A stretch of DNA of 64,000 nucleotides from Ruminococcus sp. (lineage in GTDB: Bacteria; Bacillota; Clostridia; Oscillospirales; Acutalibacteraceae). How positions within the stretch are numbered: the stretch's first letter is position 1; the number at the start of each line of letters is the position of its first letter. The notes under the pieces were generated by a model. That model was not told the origin of the DNA, searched no databases, and was given only the letters and a program-made list of their open reading frames with translations. The stretch spans positions 39,024-103,023 of the forward strand of contig JAFNSO010000050.1 in assembly GCA_017384945.1 (NCBI GenBank), given 5' to 3'. Shown here piece after piece: positions 18,714 through 25,373 of the stretch. Made by a program: the position numbers and the translations under genes.

Positions 18714-20618
18714 ATGAAAAAACATTTACGTATAATCGCCGCGGTTTTAGCGGCGGTAATGCTGCTTTCGGTCTTTACGGCTTCGGCTTTCGCTGCCGAG
18801 GTCGCGGCGGTAAAAACAGGCGGCAAGAGCGGCGACATCGGAGCGGGCTGCAAGTGGAGCTTCGATGAAACGAGCGGCAAGCTCACAGTCTCGGGCAGCG
18901 GTCCGACCTTTGACTGTCCCTACGTCGATGCTCCGTGGGCTGAGTACGCGCTGCAAATTCAGTCCATCGAGGTTCAAAACGGCGTAACCTCAATCGGCGA
19001 AGGTCTTTTCAAGAACATCAACGCAGTCAAGGAGGCGGTGATCGCCGACTCAGTTACCGAAATCGGCGAAGACGCGTTCAACGGCGACTTCAATTTGAAG
19101 AAAATCAAGCTCCCCGCTTCTCTTAAAATAATCTCAAACAGTATGTTCAGCTACAACAGCTCCCTCGAGAGCATTGAGCTTTCCGATAAGCTCGAGGAAA
19201 TCGGCGCGTTCGCCTTTTACGGCTGTACGGCTTTGACGAGTGTTGATATTCCCGAATCGCTCAAAAAGGTCGGAATGGACGCCTTTGCCAACTCGGGTCT
19301 TTCCGAGGTCAAAATCACGGGTATGGACACCGAAATCAGCAGCCACGCCTTCGGCTATGATTACAGCGACCAATTATACAGAGTCAGAAAGGGCTTCAAG
19401 TTCTACTGTCTCCCGGGCTCCAAGTCGGAGGAGTACGCGCAGGCTCTCCTAAACGATACTCCGCCCGAGACAGACGTAACCTGGGAATTTGACGAAAAAA
19501 CAGGCACGCTCACTCTTTCGGGTACGGGCGAAACCCCTTGGGTCAGAACCGAATATCCTGCTCCGTGGAGCAAGCACATTGAAGATATCACCGCTCTTAA
19601 GGTCAACGAGGGAATTACGATCCTGAACGGAATCGGTAATTGCCAAAACCTCAGAAGCGTGACCCTGCCTAATTCTCTCAAAAAAATCAACAGCTCCGCC
19701 TTCAATATCGAGGAAGGCTGTCTTTCAAGCGTCGACTTCGGTACGGGCATTGAGGAAATCGGCACAGCCGCGTTTGCATACGCCGGTCTAAAGGAGATTG
19801 TCCTCCCCGAGAGTCTCAAAAAAATCGGCTCCTACGCGTTCGCGAACAACAAAAACATAAAGAAGCTCGACCTCGGCTCGGGCGTTGAGGAAATCGGCGA
19901 CCACGCGTTCTATGAGTGCAATATCCTGTCCGTTACGATACCCGATTTTGTCGAAAAAATCGGCGAAAAGGCGTTCGGCTACTATTATGACGAGCGTCCG
20001 GTCGAAGGAGATTTGGACGACTGCTATATCTACGACGATTTCGTTCTCACGGGCTTTGAAATCATCGCATCTCCGAATTCGGCGGGAGCGAGATACGCGA
20101 AGGACAACGGTATCGTATTGGTCGGGGGCAAGGCGTCGATCAACAAAAAGTCAGTCAGCCTCAAGGCGGGCAAGAGCGCGACGCTGAAGCTTTCAAACTC
20201 AGGCGCCTATAACTGGTACAGCAGCGACGACAGCGTCGCTTACGTTGACAGATACGGCAAGGTCACTGCGCTCAGAAAGGGCTCGGCGACCATCACTCCG
20301 CAGACCCCGAGGGGAATCAAGCTTTCCTGCCGAGTCAACGTTACCACAAGCCCGACAATCAAAATCGGCAAAAAGAAATTCAGCGCCAAAAAGACCTACA
20401 AGGTCAAAAAAGGCAAAAAACTGACCGTCAAAATTTCGGGCAGGGCGTCCGTTTACAGTAATTCCTATTCGAGCTCAAACAAAAAGACAGCAAGAATCAC
20501 CACCAAGGATTTGAACGCGAAAAAAGTAACGATCAAGGGCTTCAAAAAGGGAAAGGCAACAATAAAGCTAAAGGTCAACGGAAGCGTAACCTTCAAAATC
20601 AAAGTAAAAGTATACTAA
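18714..20618 (+). CDS. Secreted LRR surface protein with a C-terminal Ig-like domain
   Basis: The start at 18714 lies behind AAAAGAGG and gives about 634 aa. A signal peptide ends near SAFAAEV. Two blocks of BspA-type LRR_5 repeats each follow a 'GCKWSFDETSGKLTVSGSG'-like opening (near residues 40 and 255; the second reads VTWEFDEKTGTLTLSGTG), so the module is duplicated. A bacterial Ig-like (Big_2) domain follows (KSVSLKAGKSATLKL…YVDRYGKVTALRKGSATI), then a basic tail. The family mediates adhesion or binding; no catalytic residues are seen. A fibronectin-III-like remnant continues in frame after the stop codon. Confidence 0.88.
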   Translation: MKKHLRIIAAVLAAVMLLSVFTASAFAAEVAAVKTGGKSGDIGAGCKWSFDETSGKLTVSGSGPTFDCPYVDAPWAEYALQIQSIEVQNGVTSIGEGLFKNINAVKEAVIADSVTEIGEDAFNGDFNLKKIKLPASLKIISNSMFSYNSSLESIELSDKLEEIGAFAFYGCTALTSVDIPESLKKVGMDAFANSGLSEVKITGMDTEISSHAFGYDYSDQLYRVRKGFKFYCLPGSKSEEYAQALLNDTPPETDVTWEFDEKTGTLTLSGTGETPWVRTEYPAPWSKHIEDITALKVNEGITILNGIGNCQNLRSVTLPNSLKKINSSAFNIEEGCLSSVDFGTGIEEIGTAAFAYAGLKEIVLPESLKKIGSYAFANNKNIKKLDLGSGVEEIGDHAFYECNILSVTIPDFVEKIGEKAFGYYYDERPVEGDLDDCYIYDDFVLTGFEIIASPNSAGARYAKDNGIVLVGGKASINKKSVSLKAGKSATLKLSNSGAYNWYSSDDSVAYVDRYGKVTALRKGSATITPQTPRGIKLSCRVNVTTSPTIKIGKKKFSAKKTYKVKKGKKLTVKISGRASVYSNSYSSSNKKTARITTKDLNAKKVTIKGFKKGKATIKLKVNGSVTFKIKVKVY

Positions 20619-20621
20619 GTA

Positions 20622-20762
20622 AATACCGCGTCAAAAACCTCGGTTAAGCTGAAAAAGCTGAAAAGCGGAAAGAAATACTACGTGAGTGTCAGAACCTACC
20701 GCTCATTAAATAAAACAGCTCTCCTTTCTAAGTGGAGCAAAACAAAAAGCAAAAAAATTTAG
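20622..20762 (+). pseudogene. Fibronectin-III-like remnant after an in-frame stop
   Basis: Directly after the TAA of the LRR protein, the same frame stays open for 46 codons to TAG 20760-20762 and reads like the second half of an FN3-type domain (TSVKLKKLKSGKKYYVSVRT…LSKWSKTKSKK). Such domains commonly end surface proteins of this group. The first half is missing, so I infer that a deletion or recombination removed it and left a stop at the junction. Read-through is possible but unsupported. Confidence 0.7.
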
Positions 20763-20781
20763 CAAAAACAATAAAAAAATG

Positions 20782-20809
20782 TTGACAAATCTGTAACTTC
20801 TGTTATAAT
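20782..20809 (+). promoter_or_regulatory. SigA promoter of the 58-aa peptide gene
   Basis: TTGACA (20782-20787), 16-bp spacer, TATAAT (20804-20809). A strong dedicated promoter for a very short gene. Confidence 0.85.
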
Positions 20810-20864
20810 GATATACGTATAGACTGAATAGTAGTGCTAAAAAAGCGTAGAAGGAGGGTTTACT

Positions 20865-21041
20865 TTGAAAGAAAGATATTCAGCGCCTACAATCAAAGTT
20901 GATATTCTTGAAAGAGCAGATGTCGTTTTGAGTAATAGTAATCCCGGTTCTTCTCAGCAGAGTAGTATAAAGAAATACGAAAAGGAAAATGTCTACAAGG
21001 ATATTATGAGCTTTTTCATCAGCGGAGATTGGTTCAGCTAA
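20865..21041 (+). CDS. 58-aa peptide with a MKExYxxP N-terminus (copy A)
   Basis: A TTG start at 20865 behind AAGGAGGG gives exactly 58 residues, with its own consensus promoter and terminator. The N-terminal 20 residues (MKERYSAPTIKVDILERADV) match the pattern MKExYxxPxxxVxxLxxxDV of the second 58-aa gene at 39457; both also keep an S-S/T-I/L-x-K-Y element in the second half. There is no signal peptide and no Cys in this copy. YxxP near the N-terminus resembles recognition motifs in some RiPP leader peptides, and the next gene encodes an AsnB-like protein, a fold that includes lasso-peptide cyclases. No protease or recognition-element partner is adjacent, so function is open. Confidence 0.75.
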   Translation: MKERYSAPTIKVDILERADVVLSNSNPGSSQQSSIKKYEKENVYKDIMSFFISGDWFS

Positions 21042-21050
21042 AAATTTCAT

Positions 21051-21077
21051 CGCCCTGCATTCGCAGGGCGTTTTCTT
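21051..21077 (+). terminator. Terminator of the copy A peptide gene
   Basis: CGCCCTGC (21051-21058) and GCAGGGCG (21063-21070), 4-nt loop, then TTTTCTTTT. Confidence 0.85.
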
Positions 21078-21098
21078 TTGCTAAAAATCCGAAATCTA

Positions 21099-21127
21099 TT
21101 GTAAAATTCCGACGAAAATGTTATAAT
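21099..21127 (+). promoter_or_regulatory. Promoter of the asnB leader
   Basis: TTGTAA (21099-21104), 17-bp spacer, TATAAT (21122-21127). It gives a leader RNA starting about 18 nt before the first conserved hairpin. Confidence 0.7.
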
Positions 21128-21151
21128 TCTGACATAATTCGACATCGGAGC

Positions 21152-21303
21152 GATAGTATGAAGAATCATACTATCAGATTTATGTTGTCCGCTCAGTTTG
21201 CCGCGAAGCGGCAACGAGCGATGATTGAATTTCCATTTACGCCTTATCCGCCCACGGTAAGGTTGTAAATAGATTAAAAGGACTGTTTGTGGGCGGAAAG
21301 GCT
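21152..21303 (+). promoter_or_regulatory. Duplicated structured leader element, copy 1
   Basis: Highly similar over its full length to 34425-34575. Stem 1: GATAGTATGA (21152-21161) with TCATACTATC (21166-21175). Stem 2: TTGCCGC (21198-21204) with GCGGCAA (21208-21214), framed by CGCTC (21190-21194) and GAGCG (21216-21220). Stem 3: TCCGCCCAC (21247-21255) with GTGGGCGGA (21289-21297), which includes the Shine-Dalgarno of asnB (ATG 21304). Relative to copy 2, an A-T pair in stem 1 becomes G-C and a C-G pair in stem 2 becomes T-A, both compensated. This supports RNA structure. It is not a leader I recognise. Confidence 0.75.
21158..21268 (+). CDS. Conserved upstream ORF in leader copy 1 (36 aa)
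   Basis: ATG 21158 lies 6-7 nt after GGAG. The peptide begins MKNHTIRFMLSAQFAAKRQR and ends at TAA 21266-21268, 20 nt before the start of the asnB Shine-Dalgarno stem. Copy 2 has the same ORF with a GTG start and conservative changes (I/V, M/I, F/L, A/V) for about 22 codons, then diverges by a one-base indel. The ORF covers the 5' arm of stem 3, so its translation would free the asnB ribosome-binding site. It could instead look conserved because the RNA is conserved. Confidence 0.5.
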   Translation: MKNHTIRFMLSAQFAAKRQRAMIEFPFTPYPPTVRL

Positions 21304-22836
21304 ATGGGAATTATTATGGACGGTATAAGGATAGTTTATTACAGCGGCTACATTCGCAACTGGAGAAGTCTGTGCGAGGAGCTCAAAATAGATAAAAGCC
21401 TCGGCAGACAGGAGCGCGAGGCGGCTATTTTGATCTCGGCGTTTAAAAAGTGGAACACAAGTATGCCTGAGCACATTTACGGAATGTTCGCGTTCGCGAT
21501 TTCCGACGGGGAGAAAACCTATTGCTTTCGCGATCAGGTCGGTCAAAAGCAGATGTTCTACGCGGTGATAGGCGGCGAGTTTTTCTGCTCGGGCGACATA
21601 AACGAGCTCGCGGAAAACGAAAAGTATGAAAAGGTTCTCAACAAGCGTATGCTCCAGCTTTATCTTTTCTACGGCTTCCCGATAGGGGACGAGACCTTCT
21701 ACGAGGGTATAAGCAAGCTTATGCCCGGTCACTACGTCGTCTGGGACGGCAAGGACACAAGGGTCGTCCGCTACTTCAAGCCCGTATTCGAGCCCGACTA
21801 CAGCAAAACCGTCGACGAGCACGCCGAAAACGTCAGAAAAACCGTCGAGGAAATCCTCAGCGAAGAGATGAACGACCCCGAGTTCCCGTACAAGGAGTCA
21901 TTCCTTTCGGGCGGAGTTGATTCCTCCTACCTCCTTGCGGCGAGCGACGCTGTTGCCGCGAACACCGTAGGCTACGAGGAAAGCGGCTTTGACGAGTCTG
22001 CTCTGGCGCGTCAAACGGCTGAGATCCTCGGCAAAAAATTCTCGGTAAAAACAATCGGACCCGAGGAATACTTCGAGCGTATCCCCACGGTCATTGATAA
22101 AATCGGCCAGCCGCTCGGTGACGCCTCAGCGGTCGCCTTCTCAATCGGCTGCAAGGCGGTCAGAGAGCACGCTCAGGTCGTTTACTCGGGCGAGGGTATC
22201 GACGAGTTCTTCGGCGGCTACAACGCGCACAAGCGTCACCTGCCCTCGGACTGGACCTACCTGACCTGCTCGCACATTATGTCCGAGGAGGTCGTAAGGT
22301 CGATCATGCTCGACTTTAACCCATCCGTTAAGGTTGAGGAACCCGTTTCGGCGCTTTGGAAGGAGGTCGAGGGTCAGGACGAGCTCGCGCAGAAGCTTAC
22401 CATAGACATCTCCTACTGGCTTGAGGGAGATATCTACCTCAACACCGACCGCACCAGCACAGCCTGCGGAGTTGAGCTTCACACCCCGTTCAGCGATTTA
22501 AGACTGTTCAACGCCGCGAGGGTCATTCCGTCATCGTACCAGCTCACCGAGGAGCAGAACAAGTACGTTTTCCGCAAGGCGGCGAGCAGCAGGCTTCCCG
22601 ACGAGGTAGCCTTCCGCAAAAAGGTCGGTTTCCCCGTCCCAATCAGAAAGTGGCTCAAAAACGAGCGCTACAACAAGCCCATAGAGGAAAAGCTCTTCTC
22701 CGAAACCTCAAGGAAGTTCTTCCGTCAGGACGAGCTCAAAAAGCTGTGGGACGAGTACCTCGGCGGCGACGAGTTCGTATGGGGCAGAATCTACGCGATT
22801 TACGCCTTTTTGCTGTGGTATGATATGAAATTTTGA
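21304..22836 (+). CDS. asnB: AsnB-like asparagine synthetase lacking the N-terminal Cys
   Basis: The 510-aa protein has a full asparagine-synthetase domain: ATP pyrophosphatase loop SGGVDSS at residues 202-208, SGEGIDEFFGGY, and the C-terminal RKKVGFPVP. The class II glutaminase domain is truncated. The sequence begins at the equivalent of the 'VYNGEIYN' strand (here VYYSGYIRNW, near residue 10), so roughly the first 60 residues, including the invariant Cys nucleophile at position 2, are absent. It may use free ammonia, or act as an amide- or lasso-forming homologue. The start is ATG 21304, 6 nt after GGCGGA; GTG 21289 in frame lies inside stem 3. Translation is probably controlled by the leader. 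Confidence 0.88.
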   Translation: MGIIMDGIRIVYYSGYIRNWRSLCEELKIDKSLGRQEREAAILISAFKKWNTSMPEHIYGMFAFAISDGEKTYCFRDQVGQKQMFYAVIGGEFFCSGDINELAENEKYEKVLNKRMLQLYLFYGFPIGDETFYEGISKLMPGHYVVWDGKDTRVVRYFKPVFEPDYSKTVDEHAENVRKTVEEILSEEMNDPEFPYKESFLSGGVDSSYLLAASDAVAANTVGYEESGFDESALARQTAEILGKKFSVKTIGPEEYFERIPTVIDKIGQPLGDASAVAFSIGCKAVREHAQVVYSGEGIDEFFGGYNAHKRHLPSDWTYLTCSHIMSEEVVRSIMLDFNPSVKVEEPVSALWKEVEGQDELAQKLTIDISYWLEGDIYLNTDRTSTACGVELHTPFSDLRLFNAARVIPSSYQLTEEQNKYVFRKAASSRLPDEVAFRKKVGFPVPIRKWLKNERYNKPIEEKLFSETSRKFFRQDELKKLWDEYLGGDEFVWGRIYAIYAFLLWYDMKF

Positions 22837-22847
22837 TAAATGATTTA

Positions 22848-22885
22848 CAGGGTTGTCGTTTTGTGTGACAACCCTGAACTTTTTC
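22848..22885 (+). terminator. Terminator of asnB
   Basis: CAGGGTTGTC (22848-22857) with GACAACCCTG (22867-22876), followed by AACTTTTTC. Confidence 0.88.
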
Positions 22886-22914
22886 TTGCAAAGCGCGTCC
22901 GCGTTTGTTACAAT
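22886..22914 (+). promoter_or_regulatory. Promoter of the 22944 membrane protein
   Basis: TTGCAA (22886-22891), 17-bp spacer, TACAAT (22909-22914), directly after the asnB terminator. Confidence 0.7.
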
Positions 22915-22943
22915 TAAGGTATCTCAAAGCCGAGGTGACGCTT

Positions 22944-23555
22944 ATGACAAAAATCACGCTCGGTCCCGACGGGAAATACCGCTGGACCTATGAGCTGAAA
23001 ATACTCAAAAACCCGACGGTATTCATACTGGTGTGGAAGGTTCTCGCTTTTTCCGTACTGCTGGTTTTTGCGTTCGTAATTACAATCGACCTTGTAAAAA
23101 ACGGCTTCGGCGACGAAACGCTTGTGACAAATCTCAAGGCTTTCGCCATTGCTATGCTCGTTGTGACCGTCCTCGTCGCGCTTGGAGTTCTGATTTACGC
23201 CGCGATAATGGGAGGCAGCTACATAGTAGACTTTGAGCTCGACGAAAAAGGAGTGTTTCATTCGCAGTCTTCCGCGCAGGCAAAAAAGGCGAAAAAGCTC
23301 GGAGCCGCCACCGCCGCGGCGGGCGCGCTTTCGGGCAGACCGACGACCGCGGGAATCGGGCTCGCCGCGACAAGAACCGAAATCTACACCGAGTTTGACA
23401 GGGTGAGAAGCGTAAAGGCTTACAGACGCAGACACCTAATAAAGGTAAACGGGCTCCTGAGCAGAAATCAGGTCTACGCGGACGGCGCGGATTTTGACTT
23501 TGTGCTCGAGTATATCGCGAGCCGAGTGCCCGAAAAAGCCAAAATCAAGCGGTAA
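22944..23555 (+). CDS. Small two-helix membrane protein, function unknown
   Basis: The start at 22944 follows GAGGTGA and gives 203 aa. Two hydrophobic segments lie at about residues 25-48 (VWKVLAFSVLLVFAFVI) and 64-88. The C-terminal part, after an Ala/Gly-rich stretch (LGAATAAAGALSG), looks like a soluble beta-rich domain ending in basic residues, reminiscent of bacterial PH-like proteins. I do not recognise a named family. It is transcribed alone between asnB and the pyrophosphatase. Confidence 0.7.
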   Translation: MTKITLGPDGKYRWTYELKILKNPTVFILVWKVLAFSVLLVFAFVITIDLVKNGFGDETLVTNLKAFAIAMLVVTVLVALGVLIYAAIMGGSYIVDFELDEKGVFHSQSSAQAKKAKKLGAATAAAGALSGRPTTAGIGLAATRTEIYTEFDRVRSVKAYRRRHLIKVNGLLSRNQVYADGADFDFVLEYIASRVPEKAKIKR

Positions 23556-23560
23556 AGCTG

Positions 23561-23589
23561 TTGAAAAGCATAATTTGTTCTGATATAAT
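23561..23589 (+). promoter_or_regulatory. Promoter of the pyrophosphatase gene
   Basis: TTGAAA (23561-23566), 17-bp spacer, TATAAT (23584-23589). Confidence 0.8.
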
Positions 23590-23618
23590 CAAAGTACCAA
23601 ACTAAAGGAGGACTCCCG

Positions 23619-25259
23619 ATGAAAGCTACTATCGTAATCGGTCACAAAAACCCCGACACCGACTCAATCTGCTCGGCGATTTGTTACGCCGCGCTGAAGC
23701 ACTCGCTCACGGGCGGGGACTATCTGCCCTGCCGCGCGGGTGAAATCAACGGAGAAACCGAATATGTGCTCAAAACCTTCGGAGTAGAGGCTCCGATGCT
23801 CATCGAGTCTATCGAGCCGAGAATATCGGACGTTCCGTTCCGCAAAATCGGAGGAATTTCGCAGGAGATTTCTCTGAAACGCGCGTGGGAGCATATGCGC
23901 GACCACAATATCCAGACCGTCCCGATTCTGACCGACAGGCGCAAAATCAAGGGGATCCTCACCCTCGGCGATCAGGCTCACTTCTATATGGAGGACCAGG
24001 ACGCTTCCGCGCTCTCAAAGGCGAACACACCGTACAAAAACATAGCGGATACCCTCCAGGGCGAGGTTGTCGTGGGCGACCCCGAGGAATGCTTCTCCTC
24101 GGGAAAGGTCGTCGTTGCGGCGGCAAATCCCGACGTTATGGAGGATTACATAGACGAGGGCGACCTTGTGCTTCTCGGAAACCGCTACGAATCCCAGCTC
24201 TGCGCGATTGAAATGAAGGCGGGCTGTATCGTGATCGGACTCGGAGCCAAGCTTTCAAAGACAATCAAAAAGATTGCGGAGGAATCGGGCTGTACGATAA
24301 TCGTCTCACCGCTCGACACCTACACATGCGCCAAGCTTATAAATCAGGCTGTCCCGGTCGGACACATTATGCGCAAGGGAAACATAATCACCTTTAACCT
24401 CGACGACCTCGTCTCCGAGGTCAAAACAGAGGTTTCAAAGAAAAGAATCCGCTATTTCCCGATTCTGGACAACGAGGGCGGCTACGTAGGACTGATTTCC
24501 CAGCGAAATCTTCTCAACGTTGAGCGCCAGAAGGTCATAATGGTTGACCACAACGAGAAGGGACAGGCGGTCGACGGAGTCCGCTCCGCCGAGGTGATCG
24601 AGGTCATAGACCATCACCGTATTGATTCCGTCGAAACAATGAACCCGATCTACTTCCGCAACCAGCCGCTCGGCTGTACCGCGACAATAATCGCGATGAT
24701 GTACCGTGAAAACAACCTCGATATTCCAAAAACAATCGCGGGACTTCTCTGCTCGGCAATTCTTTCGGATACTCTGATGTTCCGCTCGCCGACCTGTACT
24801 CCGCTCGACAGAAGTACGGCCAATATGCTCGCCGATATCGCCGAAATCGAAATCACCGAGCACGCTACCGCTATGTTCAACGCGGGCTCAAGACTCGGGA
24901 AAAAGACCCCTGACGAGATTTTCCACATCGACTGCAAGCAGTTCGGAGCGGATGGCGCGACGGTTACGGTCTCTCAGGTCACCTCCGTCAGCCGGCGAGA
25001 GCTCGAAAAGGTCAAGGCGAAGATGCTGCCGTATATGGAAAGCCTCCTGCCGAACTCTGGCTCAGATATGCTCTTTATGATGCTTACCAACATTATCGAG
25101 GAGTCCACCGAGCTTTTGTTCGTCGGTCAGGGCTCAAAAACCGTGGTGCTCTCAGCCTTTGACGCCGAGCCCACTGACACGAGCGTAGTCCTCCCGGGGG
25201 TCGTTTCGCGCAAAAAACAGGTGCTCGGACCGCTTATTCAGGCGATTGAAAATATGTAA
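23619..25259 (+). CDS. ppaC: Mn-dependent family II inorganic pyrophosphatase with CBS and DRTGG domains
   Basis: Hydrolyses pyrophosphate to phosphate in the cytoplasm. The 546-aa length matches the regulated CBS-containing subclass rather than the 310-aa minimal enzyme. The DHH domain opens with GHKNPDTDS and continues after the insert with VDHNEKGQA and EVIDHHRID (metal ligands). Between them, about residues 70-300 hold a CBS motif, a DRTGG-like region (ANPDVMEDYIDEGDLVLLGN…) and a second CBS (VGHIMRKGN…YVGLISQRNLL). The DHHA2 domain ends the protein. In this subclass CBS domains bind adenine nucleotides and tune activity. Start follows AAAGGAGG. Confidence 0.95.
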   Translation: MKATIVIGHKNPDTDSICSAICYAALKHSLTGGDYLPCRAGEINGETEYVLKTFGVEAPMLIESIEPRISDVPFRKIGGISQEISLKRAWEHMRDHNIQTVPILTDRRKIKGILTLGDQAHFYMEDQDASALSKANTPYKNIADTLQGEVVVGDPEECFSSGKVVVAAANPDVMEDYIDEGDLVLLGNRYESQLCAIEMKAGCIVIGLGAKLSKTIKKIAEESGCTIIVSPLDTYTCAKLINQAVPVGHIMRKGNIITFNLDDLVSEVKTEVSKKRIRYFPILDNEGGYVGLISQRNLLNVERQKVIMVDHNEKGQAVDGVRSAEVIEVIDHHRIDSVETMNPIYFRNQPLGCTATIIAMMYRENNLDIPKTIAGLLCSAILSDTLMFRSPTCTPLDRSTANMLADIAEIEITEHATAMFNAGSRLGKKTPDEIFHIDCKQFGADGATVTVSQVTSVSRRELEKVKAKMLPYMESLLPNSGSDMLFMMLTNIIEESTELLFVGQGSKTVVLSAFDAEPTDTSVVLPGVVSRKKQVLGPLIQAIENM

Positions 25260-25273
25260 ATTTGCATTTAGGA

Positions 25274-25302
25274 TTGAAAAAATTTCAATTTAGTGGTATG
25301 AT
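25274..25302 (+). promoter_or_regulatory. Promoter of the 25374 lipoprotein
   Basis: TTGAAA (25274-25279), 17-bp spacer, TATGAT (25297-25302). The short 5' UTR contains a CGGGTA/TACCCG hairpin enclosing a GCC/GGC stem (about 25314-25347). Confidence 0.7.
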
Positions 25303-25373
25303 ATATAAGATAACGGGTATATAACGCCTAAAAAGGGCTTTACCCGCAAAAAACTATGCAGATGGGAATAATT

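Noticed and set aside
20865-22836. Complete lasso-peptide cluster
   Set aside because: A precursor-like peptide and an AsnB homologue are present, but no transglutaminase-like protease or PqqD-type recognition protein is encoded nearby, so the call is not supported beyond a hypothesis.
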